A stretch of DNA of 64,000 bases, taken from contig JBHGNT010000009.1 in the NCBI GenBank assembly GCA_043228905.1, positions 12,028,001 through 12,092,000 on the forward strand, read 5' to 3'. The notes beneath the pieces were generated by a model. The model was given only the letters and a program-made list of their open reading frames with translations, did no database searches and was not told the origin of the DNA. Below are positions 1 to 10,918 of this stretch, one piece after another. Source of the DNA: Azolla caroliniana. Lineage: Eukaryota > Polypodiophyta. Made by a program: the position numbers and the translations under genes. The stretch's first letter is position 1; each line of letters begins with the position of its first letter.

Positions 1-130
1 TCAAGAAGAACTTTCGGACTTGTCGCTTCTTACTTCGGATCTCGACTCTCTTTTCTTTATCATTCGTTGACACCTCGATCTCTTGTAGCATATTCCCGAT
101 CGCCAAGCTTTCTCCCTCATATTCTTCTTC

Positions 131-1784
131 TCAAAATTCTCGGATTACGTTTACTCGGCATATGTGCTCCGAAGCAAAGTAGTCTTCAGAAACTTCTTCA
201 TTATCGGATTCGGCTATGTTGTCTCCGAACCGAACCCTTGATAGCATATCCGCTACCACGTTGTCTTTTCCAGAGATGTGTCGTACTTCCGGCTTAAGCG
301 ACTTAACATATGCAATCCATCTTAGCATAGCCACATCCGGTATCGTGCAACACTGCATCATCCCGAGTATCGGAAGACAATCCGTTTCGATCACTACTTT
401 GGCTCCGATCAAATAATCTCAATCCGATTTGATTGCCAACACGACTCCCCATAGTTCTCTTTTGACTTGTGCATACCCGCGTTGCCTTTCGTTGAGAACC
501 TTTGCTCCGAATCGGATCGGATATCGCGGTCCATCCGGATCGGCTTGATTGATGACCCATCCGATTCCGGTTGGACTTGTGTCAACCGTTACTATGATCG
601 GTCGGTCATAGTTCGGCTTCTTTAGGGCTTTTGCCCTCCGTAGTGATTTCTTGAGCTTCTTCACAGCTTTGGTATGCTCCGATTTCAATTCGAACTTCTT
701 ACCCTTCCGCAACAAGTAATAGAGTGGGTCCGCAATAAGTGCATAGTGCGGAATCCATATGTGGTAGAATGCACACGCTCCAAGAAACCTTTGAACTTCG
801 GATTGTGACTCGCATATTTCTTTCATAGCTTGAATCACATCGATCTTGGTCGGTGACGATCTTCGGCCGTAGGGCCCACATAGATGTCCGACTACCAATA
901 TCTCTTCTTGCCCGAATGCCGATTTTTCCCCGGAAAGTGTTAGGTGCACATCTTCTAACTTTCGAAGCACTTTCTCGCAATCGCGAATATGGTCGACTAC
1001 GATCTTTTGGCATCCTTGATCATCCATAGTTTCATCTTTTTCTTCTACCGCGCATCCTTTCATCGGAATGTCATCTAGGAATGGCATCGTTATCTTCGGG
1101 ATGCAATCTCGAAGCACCTTGTTCATCGCGTTCATCATATGTGCAACCGAGTTTGTCGCTCCTTGTGGTAGTGTGCACATTCAGACTAATCGGCTCTCCA
1201 CGGCTAGTTGGAATTGGTCATACCCGGACTATAGGTCTCCAATGGAGTATATCGCGCGTCCGGCAAAAGCTTCCGCAAATTCGTCCACTATCGGACCGAC
1301 TCCCGAGTTCCGGATCATGACCTTATTCACCGGTTGCAATTCTTGGATAAATCGGAGTGATCCATTCTTCTTCGGAACCGTAAACCATTGATTCAAGTAT
1401 AGAGCGTTTGATGGCTCTAGAATCCCCATCGCCACCTTCTCCTTGAGCAAGTCGATGACTTTCGGAATATGCGCCTGTGGCACCAGAATCGGCTTCAGGT
1501 TCCATGGCACATGGTCAATCGTGAAGATGACCATCGACTCCACTATCTTCGGATCAATGCCTCCTATCTCCCTTGATGTGAATGCGAACGCTTTGCCATG
1601 TTGCTCCAACATCTCACGAAACCGTTCTTCTTCTTTTTGTAAGAGGAAACCACTTCCACCAATCCGATGTTTCTTCTGGGTCTCATCCGTGAAGACATGT
1701 CCGATATCCACAGACTTCCGAAGTGTCGGATCTCCTGAGACTTCTTTCCTCTTTTGTTTGCTATCGGCGGGTAGTGGTCCCATG
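131..1784 (-). pseudogene. Gypsy-1 pol: reverse transcriptase and RNase H with three in-frame stops
   Basis: This is the catalytic part of a Ty3/gypsy polyprotein, which copies element RNA into DNA. Read from 1784 leftward it shows the RT entry motif VPKKNGSLRF, the LPQGATNS motif, the catalytic FLDD box and a C-terminal RNase H region ending in GKDNVVADMLSR. One frame covers it all but is broken by TAG at 1229-1231, TGA at 1181-1183 and TGA at 419-421. The first stop sits where RT proteins have an aromatic residue before SGYDQF. FLDD is the plant gypsy form of the YxDD box. The clade could not be settled by eye. It cannot make a full protein. Confidence 0.85.
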
Positions 1785-2551
1785 TGATGAGAACTCAACA
1801 CTCCTTATGTCCAATGCTCGGCCACAACCGAGCTCCTTTTCATACGCAGAAAACGGGAAACAGATGCACGACACGAAGTGAGAGAAGATACACACACTAC
1901 ACATGAGGTTTACGTGGAAAACCCCAAACTAGGGGAAAAACCACGGCAGTCCACAGGCTGCAAATTATCACTATGTAAGAATGTACAAAACAGTGAGTCC
2001 ACGGAGGCAACGACCTCGTGCTCACGATCTTCGCCACGGGCGACGGTTACAACAGAGGCAACGACCTCGTTCTCTCTCTCTCTCTCTCTGTGCAGTTACG
2101 CACTCTAATTTCGTGCAAAACAGAAAATGATGACAACTAAAAGTTTGCCCTAAGTCATATTTATACTAATATGACTTTTCAGCTATTTACAAATATAGCC
2201 TCGATGGGCTCTCAGAAACATATTTACGAATATGTCTCTTCCTCCGGTTCTCACCGGTTCTGCACCATCCGGCTCTCCGTAGCCGGGTACTCCTCATCCG
2301 GTTCACACCGGGCCTGCACCATCTGGCTCTCCGTAGCCGGGTACTCCTCATCCGGTTCACACCGGGCCTGCACCATCCGGCTCTCCGTAGCCGGGTACTC
2401 CTCATCCGGTTCATACCCGGTCTGCACCATCCGGCTCTCCGTAGCCGGGTACTCCTCATCCGGTTCCGGCCTTGGCCTATCGGCCTCAGGTGAGCTTGTT
2501 CATCGGCACTGTTCTTCTCCCTTCCCATCCGGAGGGACTTGTCTCCCAACA
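1785..2551 (-). repeat. Copia-1 3' LTR
   Basis: This begins (plus sense) TGATGAGAAC and ends CCCAACA, so in element sense it runs TGTTGGG...CA. It carries a TATAAATA box in element sense near 2160, a CT-rich tract near 2075-2090 and four 54-bp repeats at 2243-2458. It is 216 bp longer than its 5' partner. It also keeps a short stretch near 1919-1945 that the other LTR has lost. Confidence 0.93.
2243..2458. repeat. Four 54-bp tandem repeats in the LTR U3
   Basis: Units start at 2243, 2297, 2351 and 2405 and share the core CCGGCTCTCCGTAGCCGGGT. The 5' LTR of the same element has only about one unit, while the Copia-5 LTR has four (55882-56097). In element orientation they lie upstream of the TATA box, where enhancer repeats are usual. 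Confidence 0.9.
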
Positions 2552-2561
2552 AACTCCCCCT

Positions 2562-5500
2562 TCACTCCGGCATGGGGTGTCTTACCAGTCCAATCCTCTT
2601 CCGGCATGCGTCCAACTTGTCGGGTGTCAGCACTTTGGTCAGCATATCTGACCTGTTCTTGGCCGTATGGATCTTCGTCAGTGCGAACTCCTGGTCATCT
2701 ACTCTTTCTCGGATATGCTTCGTCCGGGAATGGTAGGCCGCATTCTTAGCAAGGTGGATGGCACTTTGACTGTCGCAATAGAGTCGGTATTCCTCTTGCC
2801 GTTTACCGAGCTCTCCGATGAAATCCTTCATCCATAAAATTTCCTTGCCGGCTTCCACAGCTGCCATGTACTCCGCCTCCGTGGTTGACAATGCAACCGT
2901 CTTCTACAGCCTCGACTGCCACGAAACAACTCCCCCTGCATATGTCATTACATACCCGGATGTAGACCGGCTGGTATCCACATCAGCCGACATGTCCGAA
3001 TCGGTGAAACCGTCCAATTGAGGTTTTCCGGAGCCGAATCGGAGACACATATTTGAAGTGCCCTTCAAATACCGGAGTATCCATTTGACCGTGTTCCAGT
3101 GCTCCTTGTCGGGATTGCTCATAAACCGGCTCACCACTCCGACTGCGTATCCTATGTCCGGTCGGGTACACACCATTGCGTACATCAAGCTCCCGACAGC
3201 AGAGGCATATGGAATCTTCATCATATCCGCCTTCTCTGCTTTCGTCTTCGGGCTTTGCTTGCCGGATAGCCTACAATTTGCCGGAAGTGTCGATCCGACC
3301 GGTTTCACTTCGGACATGTTGAACCGGTGAAGCACCTTTGTCACGTACTTCTCCTGTGACAGCCATAATTGCTTCACTGACCAGTTCCGGATGATGTGCA
3401 TCCCCAACATCTGACTTGCCGGACCCAAGTCTTTCATTGAGAAGGTCCGGTTGAGAGCCTTCTTCAGCATCCGTATTTTGACTTGGTCACGTCCGACGAT
3501 CAACATGTCATCCACGTACAGAAGGAGTATCAGGAAGTCGTCTCCTTCGAACTTCTTCACAAACACGCAGTGATCGGCCTGCGTCTTGTGGTACCCTTGA
3601 TCGGTCATGAAGGAGTCGAACTTCTGGTACCATTGTCGGGGAGCCTGCTTCAGTCCGTACAAGCTCTTCTTCAACCGGCATACCAAGTGCTCCTTCCCTT
3701 TCTCCACGAATCCTTCCGGTTGCTGCATGTAGATCTCCTCTTCGAGGTTGCCATGAAGGAATGTCGTCTTCACGTCCAGCTGCTCTACCTCGAGGTCCAT
3801 GCTTGCTGCTATACTCAGCACCGTCCGGATGGAGGTCATCTTTACTACCGGGGCAAATATCTCGTCGAAGTCCACGCCCTTCTTCTGTTGGAACCCCTTC
3901 ACCACGATCCTGGCTTTGTATCTCGGGGGGTTGCCGGCATCTCCCGGTTTCAACTTGTACACCCACTTGTTTCGGAGTGCCCGCTTTCCTTTCGGCAACT
4001 CCACCAATTCGTACGTATGGTTCTCATGCAGGGAATCCATCTCGTCCTGCATGGCACTTAACCACTTTCGGCTGTGGGTGTCTTCCTTCGCTTCTTCGAA
4101 GCTTTCCGGCTCCCCCTCATCGGTCAGCAGAACATGCTCTGTATCCGGAAATCTCCGGGGGGGCCTTCTCTCTCTAAGAGGATATCTCCGTCTTTGGGCT
4201 TCGGTAACCGGCTCCTCCATTTGCTCTTCATCCGAATCTGATTCGGGGTCTTGGCCGGTTCCGGTTTCAGCTTCCACTACTTCTTCTTTAGCCTGTTCGG
4301 TATCCTCACCATAACCGGCTGGTCCCTCGAGTGCTAACCGGTCTCTTGCCGGTTGGTTCTGCTCATCGTAGAGTCTATCCTTACCGGTCGACTCGGAGTT
4401 CATTATCTTCTTCTCCGACTCCCAGTCGGCGAGCGTCTTGTCCTCCATGAAGATAATATCTCGACTCCGGAATACCTTCTTGTCGACCGGATCCCACACT
4501 CGGTAGCCGAACTCATCGTCACCGTAACCAAGGAATATGCATGGCCGGGTCTTTGGATCTAACTTTCCTCTCCGGTCCTTAGCTACATGCACATACGCGA
4601 GACACCCGAACACCTTCAGATGCCGGTAGGATACTTCCTTACCGGTCCACACTCTCTGTGGCGTGTCTCCGTCCAAGGGTATTGAGGGTGATCTATTTAT
4701 CACATATGTCGTCGTCGACAATGCCTCAGCCCAAAACTTCTTGGGTAGCTTTGCATGCGCTAGCATACTCCGGACCCTCTCCATTATGGTCCGGTTCATC
4801 CTCTCGGCCAGTCCGTTTAGTTCCGGCGTCTTCGGCACGGTAAATTCGAGCCGGATTCCCTTCGAGTGGCAGTACTCCTCGAACTGCCCCCGGTATTCAC
4901 CTCCGTTATCTGCTCGAACCGCCTTCAGCTTCCGGCCGGTTTCTCTTTCCACTCTCGCGTGGAGCTCTTTGAAGACGGATAGCACCTGATCCTTCATCTT
5001 CAGCGGTGTGGCCCACAGCTTCCGGCTGTGGTCATCTATGAATGTCATGAAGTACTGCGCTCCGGCATGTGACTTCGTGTCCACTTGACACACATCTGTA
5101 TGCACCAACTCCAGTGGTGCATTACGTCTCATCGGTGGCCTTGGTCGGAAGGAGGTCCGGTTCTGCTTACCGGCCAGACAATCCGTGCACTTCTCTAAGT
5201 GCACGTTCTTCACTGGAATGAGGTTGTCGTCTGCAAGCCTCTTCATCCCCTTCTCGCTCATGTGACACAGCCTCTTATCCCACGGCTCACCGGCAGTGTC
5301 GGATGCCACGTTCACTTCTTTAGGGCATAACCGGGCATTCATCAGGTACAGTGTGTTGACCTTCTAGGCCCGAGCCACAATCAGGCTCCCTTTGCTGAAC
5401 TTCATGACACCGTTCCGGATGCTACCCGTGTAGCCTTCATCATCTAGCCGACCAGCTGATATCAGGTTCAGACGAACCTCCGGAACGTGTCGGACATCCT

Positions 5501-6587
5501 TCAGCAGCAACTTGCATCCGGTTGGTGTCAACAACCACACGTCTCCTATGCCGACAATTCGGCATGTCCCTTCATTCCCCATCCGGACACAGCCGTGATC
5601 ACCGGCTGAGTAGGATGAGAAACATTTCTGGTCCGGGGTAAGGTGGAACGATGCTCCGGAGTTGACCACCCAGGTCATCTCGTCGTCGGCAAGGTTTATC
5701 TCACTCTCCTCGGTGATGAGCATCAACTCCTCTTCACTTGCCGCGATTGCCGTCGTTCCCTTCCGGTCCGGCCCCCTCTGGTCTTTACCGTTCCGGTCCG
5801 GGGTTTGCTTCGAATCGGTACCGTCGGTTTCCTTGTCTTTACGGAAATGCCGACAATTCTTTTGGAAGTGTCCCGGCTTGCCGCAATAGAAGCAAGTGGG
5901 CCTCCCCCTTGACTTTGACCGTGTCCCCGACTTCTCCCGGTTCTAGGGACTACGGTTTCTATGTCTTCCGCGTTCCGATTCGGTAAGGAGCACTTTGGAG
6001 TCGGAGCTCATATCTTTGTCTTTCCGACACGCCTCCTCATCTAGCAAGCTCGACTTTACTCTTGCTAGGGATAACCGTTTTCCTTCCGGTCTGGCGTTGC
6101 CCAAAGTGACAACCAACGTCTCCCAACTATCCGGGAGGGAACCGAGCAGGAGTAGCGCTAGTACCTCATCGGCAAGAGGTACTTCCAATGACGTTGCCTG
6201 GTGTATCAGCCCCTGGAAGGCATTCATATGCTCCGCCATGCTGGAGCCATCTTGGTACTGGAGTCTTACTAGCTTCCGGAATACCGACACCTGATTGACA
6301 GCATTTTTGTTCTGAAACATTATGCCGATCTTCTCCCAGAGCTCATGAGCCTTGCTCTCTTCATTGAAGTTGTTGTACAGGCTCATGTCGATGAAGCACC
6401 GTATGTACGTCGTTGTCTTCATGTGCATCACCTCCCATATCGCGGCGTCGATTTTGTCCGGTCTCTTGTCCCCGAACTGAACCGGCAGCCAGAGGTCTTT
6501 GACCATGAGCATGTCCCTCATCTTCGACTTCCACACTGAGTAGTTGGAGCCGGTGAGCTTGAACATGCCGCCAAACGATTCGTCCAT
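2562..6587 (-). pseudogene. Copia-1 gag-pol polyprotein with three nonsense codons and a mutated protease site
   Basis: The polyprotein of a copia element: capsid (gag), protease, integrase, RT and RNase H. Gag starts at 6587. A canonical CX2CX4HX4C zinc knuckle (CFYCGKPGHF...) is encoded near 5870-5910. The protease site reads VVNSGAS where copia proteases have VVDSGAS, so the catalytic Asp is lost. Integrase, RT ([11 protein letters not shown]) and RNase H follow. TAG codons at 5943-5945, 5364-5366 and 2904-2906 interrupt the single frame; at the first and third the intact relative Copia-6 has Gln. Seven residues near the C-terminus are missing between TKHI and RERV. The pre-integrase motif also reads WDKRLCHM in place of WHKRLCHM, losing a zinc-binding His. 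Confidence 0.93.
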
Positions 6588-6602
6588 TTTCTGTGTCGTT
6601 TT

Positions 6603-6614
6603 GCTCTGATACCA
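6603..6614 (-). promoter_or_regulatory. Copia-1 primer-binding site
   Basis: The reverse complement reads TGGTATCAGAGC, the standard copia site pairing with the 3' end of initiator methionyl-tRNA. It sits two bases inside the 5' LTR, as expected for first-strand priming. Confidence 0.93.
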
Positions 6615-6616
6615 AT

Positions 6617-7167
6617 TGACGAGAACTCAACGCTCCTTATGTCCAACGCTCGGCCACAACCGAGCTCCTTTTCATACGCAGAAAACGGGAAACAGATGCA
6701 CGACACGAAGTGAGAGAAGATACACACACTACACAGGAGGTTTACGTGGAAGCAGTCCACAGGCTGCGAATTGTCACTATGTAAGAATGTACAAAACAGT
6801 GAGTCCACGGAGGCAACGACCTCGTGTTCACGATCTTCGCCACGGGCGGCGGTTACAACAGAGGCAACAACCTCGTTCTCTCTCTCTCTCTGTACAGTTA
6901 CGCACTCTGATTTCGTGCAAAACAGAAAATGACGACAACTAAAAGTTTGCCCTAAGTCATATTTATACTAATATGACTTTTCGGCTATTTACAAATATAG
7001 CCTCGATGGGCTCTCAGAAACATATTTACGAATATGTCTCTTCCTCCGGTTCTGCACCATCCGGCTCTCCGTAGCCGGGTACTCCTCATCCGGTTCCGGC
7101 CTCGGCTGAGCTTGTTCATCGGCACTGTTCTTCTCCCTTCCCATCCGGAGGGACCTGTCTCCCAACA
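6617..7167 (-). repeat. Copia-1 5' LTR
   Basis: 551 bp, starting TGACGAGAAC and ending CCCAACA in plus sense. It matches the 3' LTR except for the repeat block (about one 54-bp unit, itself 10 bp short), a missing stretch near 6750 and scattered substitutions. In element sense it holds the TATAAATA promoter box that would drive the element. Confidence 0.92.
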
Positions 7168-7534
7168 CCATGGCTGATTTCACCTTCTTCTCCATGGTCT
7201 TGAATTTCGTACTTACCATTGCTTCTTCTTTGCGGAGTGCATTCGGCCCCATTTTTGCAATGATCTCGTACATCTTGACCGATTCCACCGGAATTACCCA
7301 GTTTCCCTGGCTTGTATCTTCTGCGAGCCCTTCAAGCCGTTGTAGCGTGCTCCCATAGAACACTTCCTCAACTATTCCCACGATTTCTTCGTCTTCTTTT
7401 ATTATTGATGCCGACCGTAACTTATCCTCCACTTTTCGGTATTCTTTCTTCATTCCTCCGGTTACGGCCGTGTACATGGATGCCCCATCCAGACCAATTC
7501 CTACTTGTTTTGCTCCGAGAGTTTTCTTCTTCAA
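7168..7534 (-). pseudogene. Gypsy-1 pol, portion upstream of RT
   Basis: A lysine- and glutamate-rich open frame on the minus strand continues in phase into the RT segment at 1784 once Copia-1 is removed. It has no catalytic motif I recognise and probably represents the spacer or protease-RT linker of the gypsy polyprotein. The CCATG at 7168-7172 is the right-hand copy of the Copia-1 target duplication. The first Met of the frame is at 7534, but this need not be the true start, as homology may have been lost at the junction near 7540. Confidence 0.6.
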
Positions 7535-7540
7535 TGGGGT

Positions 7541-9240
7541 ATCTGGGCTTCTTGGACTATCACTTCCCCATTCTGCAGCAGTCCGTTCTAAAACTCCAGT
7601 CTTGTTTGGGACAAGAGCTCTCTCTTCTTACCCCAACCCCAACCCCGACAATGACCCCACAAGAATCACAACTAAACCCAAACTCAGGCATAGAACAACC
7701 GACACTGGCACCAGGGCAAGTTCCAACTCAAACAACCGGAGAAAGGGTGCGTCGGGCAAAACAAAAGGCAAAGAGATTCCAACAGGACGAGCAAGAAGAA
7801 TCTCCAAGGAAAAAGAAAAGAGCGGATGAACAACCTCAAACGGAGACTCATGTCAACCTAGAGGACACGAGTCGGATTGAAAAAGGAAAATCATCAGTCA
7901 CAAGTCCTTGGGAAGCATTAGGCTTTCCGAAATTCCTCCAATGGCACATGAGGTGGCAGCCATTCTACAATTCAGTACCTCCTATGAATTGGTGGAATGG
8001 CTAGCACATAGTTTACAGGAAGTGTCGGAAAGAATGGCACAAGAACACAAGGATCAAATCATGATCCAAAAGTCATTTATTAGCGCGGTTGAACCGAAAG
8101 AACAACAGGAAGTCGACCAAATCAGCCGACATCGCAATGCCAAAAACAGGGGAGAAGCCATCCAGATGCCACTGGTAGGTCCATAGGAAATACGAATGAG
8201 CAAACAGAGCAGCTAGAGATATGGCTGAATTATATAAAAATGCAATGGCGGTGTCGGATGTATTAAACGATAAATGTAAATGAACGCAAGCCAAGAAAGA
8301 TGAGTTGTCAGAGAAACTCCGATAAACAGAAGAAAAATTGAAATAGGTTGAAGAACAATTTCCTCGCACACCAAGTACCTGACAGGCTTTCCGCGTCCTA
8401 TTAGGAACTACAACAAAAATAGCATGAAGTCGAAGCAGCAATCGAAACTGCAACAGCCCAGGCAGAGGCAGCCGAAATGAGAGTCAAGAAGGTAGAAGAG
8501 TGTCTACTATTGGCCAAAACAGAAATTGATAAATGGCTGGAGACAAAAGACAAAGCAATACAATGGCTCAAACGACAGTTAGCACAACAACAGGAGGAAA
8601 AACAACAATAGGAGGAACAAATACTTGAGTTAGAAGAATATGTGCGCATTCAGGAAGATTATTTTGCTACACAAATGGCCGAAGACGAACGCAAAGCTAC
8701 AGCGACACAAGAAGTGCATGAAGAAGAAAATCGACAATGGGAATCAACGAATTCTGATTTACAAAGCCGTTGCACCGAATTAGAAGCTAGGTATGAAAAG
8801 AAAAGACTCGACCTTTTGGTAGCCGAAGCAAAGCTCATGCAAGTGGAAGGAGCAACCAATGCGCAGGTAATAGATCTATGCAAGCAATTGGCCGCGGCAC
8901 AATACCATGCGAGTATGGGTGAAGAAAAAATCAGAGCAATACTAAATCGTGACAAACTCAACACTCTAAAACTGGTATCCAATTCACTCGACTGAGGATG
9001 GAAGACATGGTCAGCACAGGTAGCAAAATTACAAATCTTGCGTGCAGACGGAGATAACAGAAAAAAACAGGGGCCAAAATTCTTCAAAATGACAGAGGAA
9101 GCAATATCCACCGTACAGGAGGATATTGCTAAAGGTTTGTATGATATGGCGGTTAGTCATCGAGAAGAAATAACTCAACTTATGCAAGAATTTGATAAGC
9201 ATGAAATCGACACCTCTGTTCAGTTAGAAGGTTATGATTA
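7541..9240 (+). pseudogene. Decayed long coiled-coil reading frame, probably an extra ORF of a gypsy-type element
   Basis: A plus-strand coding signal runs about 1.7 kb but is cut by several stops and at least one frameshift (near 7920). The first third is Pro/Thr/Gln-rich with a basic patch (ESPRKKKRADEQ). From about 8220 to 9240 the translation is rich in Glu, Gln, Lys, Ala and Leu with heptad-like spacing, typical of a long coiled coil (for example LAQQQEEKQQ, TELEARYEKKRLDLLVAEAK). I find no enzymatic motif. It ends 254 bp before a gypsy-type LTR in the same orientation, so it may be the additional ORF that some Tat/Athila-lineage elements carry between pol and the 3' LTR. That link is inferred from position. 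It could instead be a captured host gene. Confidence 0.5.
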
Positions 9241-9493
9241 AACTAGAAGAAGTCAAACACCAGAGCTCGGAGACTCAACATCTTAGCAACCACCACCCTC
9301 ACACCACAACACTCACGCGGAGAACGCCAACGACAATACCAACACCGACACTGACAACGACAATGAAGCCGAACCATCATTATTTGACTCGATGACAAGG
9401 AGGAAATAGACAACGATCTTAACCCTGACCATCAAGAGTAGTCTGTTACCTTGAGTTCGACCAGGCAAGGCCCTGGCCCACAGGTGTGCCAAG
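9241..9493 (+). other. Region between the coiled-coil frame and the LTR
   Basis: About 250 bp rich in CAAC/GACAAC, ending in GC-rich sequence just before the LTR. No clear polypurine tract is seen. It is probably 3' untranslated sequence of the element. Confidence 0.35.
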
Positions 9494-9983
9494 TGTTAGC
9501 CGGTCAAGGAATGCCTCAGACAAGTATGAAAGCGTCGAAGTCGACAATGTTCAGAAACTATAGAGTCGGAGTCAGATCAATTAGGTGGATCAATGAGTCA
9601 GCAATTTTGCTAACTAAATAGTAATTACAAATATTTAAGTTAGTTAGAAGTTTTGTAGTTCTTGCTGACAAGGCAAAATGTAGTTCTTAATAAGGTAGTC
9701 TTTCAGGTTACCTATAAAAAGGAACCGAAAGCATTGTACTACTATTGTCTGTTTTCAGTTAATATAGTTTTTAGCTATAGGAATTCTAAGCACTTGTGTC
9801 GATAATATTGTTCTCTATAATTTTGTTCTGCAATAACTATACTAACAAAAATAATCGATCACGATACAAATACAGTATCGTAGGTTACGCTTAATCTAGT
9901 AATATCCATTCATATTCCACAGTTCTCTGATGAAACGTTCATCATAAGAACGTTCGATCTTATTGTTTGTCGGTCAAACAACA
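9494..9983 (+). repeat. Gypsy-type LTR, solo or 3' copy
   Basis: This starts TGTTAGCCGG and ends near CAAACAACA. It has TATAAAAA at 9713-9720 followed by the same downstream pattern (GGAACCGAAAGCATTGTA) seen in the LTRs at 48230-48794 and, on the minus strand, 39347-39798. The three therefore belong to one LTR family. No primer-binding site follows, so this is a 3' or solo LTR. Confidence 0.75.
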
Positions 9984-10008
9984 ACTGTCATGATATGGCA
10001 TGGTATGG

Positions 10009-10090
10009 CTCCAAAAGGATTTGAACCCATGACCTTGTGTTACAAGGGTTGAACCTTTACCACTAATCCATTCATTCTATACTATGGCCC
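10009..10090 (-). repeat. tRNA-derived repeat (SINE-like head)
   Basis: The minus strand has an A-box-like TTAGTGGTAAAGG (about 10052-10068) and a B-box-like GGTCATGGGTTCAAATCC (about 10018-10035), with a short anticodon-like stem between. The spacing suits a pol III tRNA-type promoter. The acceptor stem does not pair, so a working tRNA gene is unlikely. Confidence 0.45.
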
Positions 10091-10166
10091 AACTAAAAAT
10101 AGACGGGACGGGGTCCGGAGGTTATTGGAGGAATTTGAAGACGATCAACTATAGCTAACGATGTAG

Positions 10167-10493
10167 TTGGAAGCTTATGAGCGGGAGAGAAGGCGAAAGG
10201 TAGTTGAACAGATGCAAGAGCAGATGACGGAGCAAATAAATATCAGTGATGAAGAGCAACAACTAGTTGCGTCAGGTACAACAAAGGAGGACCAACCAGA
10301 ACAGTCGAGGGCACAAACAGGCCAACCGGAGACACAAGAAGAGCAATTGGTGGAGCAAGCACCGATGCAACAACGGGGTGCAGATGAGCAACACACCGTT
10401 GACGCAGATCAACGACAACAGCAAACGGTAGTAGAAGAAGAGCGGTCGGACCTAGTGGACCAACACATTCTGGACATACTCGAGGAAAGTTGA
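10167..10493 (+). pseudogene. Gln/Glu-rich open frame preceding an LTR-like segment
   Basis: A 108-codon frame, extremely rich in Gln and Glu (VVEQMQEQMTEQ, EERSDLVDQHILDILEES) with no globular domain. It lies 32 bp upstream of a TATA-containing LTR-like segment in the same orientation. The composition resembles the coiled-coil remnant at 7541-9240. Most likely this is the tail of a retroelement ORF, and the Met at 10167 is probably not a real start. Confidence 0.35.
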
Positions 10494-10525
10494 AGAACAG
10501 AGGCATGGCGATCATGGTTACGGAT

Positions 10526-10918
10526 TGTGGGATGCCACGGGCATGCCATGTGTTGCCTAGAGGCGAGTATGGAACGGAGGTGTGAACCAGGGGTCGGATA
10601 TTTAATAATTAGGAATATGCTATTATACGAGGACGGATCCAGATGGATGTACCAATCCGGATCCGCACCGTTTTGTATCTATGCCGATCGAAATATGCAC
10701 CGCTTTGTATCAGAACCAGATGCCTATATAAAGGACCCAGATTGAATGTATTAAGAGAGCGAGTAATATAATCTTTATTTTCTATCTTGCGTACTTGTCG
10801 TCTGTACTTTCATGTTTTAATCTTACGCGTTTTAATATATAGTCGGATGTTATGTCTTCCTGATATATAACCCGTTTATCTATAATTATTTGTGGACTAA
10901 TCCATCATTCCAACCACA
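10526..10918 (+). repeat. LTR-like segment
   Basis: This begins TGTGGGATGCC and could end at CCACA (10914-10918), giving short inverted ends TGTGG/CCACA. It contains CTATATAAAGGACCC near 10723-10737, a good TATA promoter. Flanking 5-mers do not match, so it may be a 3' LTR whose partner is missing. The ends are approximate. Confidence 0.4.

Larger units (their letters stand above)
1785..7167 (-). mobile_element. Copia-1: full-length but inactive Ty1/copia retrotransposon
   Basis: A minus-strand element bounded by TGTTGGGA...TCGTCA-type LTRs at 6617-7167 (5') and 1785-2551 (3'). It is flanked by CCATG direct repeats at 1780-1784 and 7168-7172. A primer-binding site matching the initiator-Met tRNA end lies inside the 5' LTR, and a purine-rich tract lies inside the 3' LTR. 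Domain order is gag, zinc knuckle, protease, integrase, RT, RNase H, as expected for copia. One frame carries the polyprotein but has three TAG codons. The LTRs differ greatly in length (551 against 767 bp), mainly through 54-bp repeat number. Closely related copies occur at 39799-41589 and 55366-64000. Confidence 0.95.
1..7540 (-). mobile_element. Gypsy-1: degraded Ty3/gypsy retrotransposon split by a nested copia element
   Basis: Reverse transcriptase and RNase H sequence lies on the minus strand at 131-1784, and upstream pol sequence at 7168-7534. The two parts are separated by Copia-1 (1785-7167). Removing Copia-1 and one copy of the CCATG duplication takes out 5388 bases, a multiple of three, and the pol frame runs on across the join. 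No LTR of this element is visible: the 3' end runs off the window and the 5' side stops near 7540, where plus-strand sequence of another kind begins. The element is a dead fragment. Confidence 0.85.

Noticed and set aside
2171-2749. Open frame with repeated Ser/Gly/Cys units inside the Copia-1 LTR
   Set aside because: It is the translation of the 54-bp LTR repeats; 54 is a multiple of three, so a repeat stays open by default. No gene context.
3483-4314. Antisense open frames opposite Copia-1 RT
   Set aside because: Shadow frames of the retrotransposon coding strand. The same shadows recur opposite Copia-5 and Copia-6.
10009-10090. A functional tRNA-Val gene
   Set aside because: A and B boxes are visible but the acceptor stem does not pair and the anticodon stem is irregular, so a SINE-like relic is more likely.
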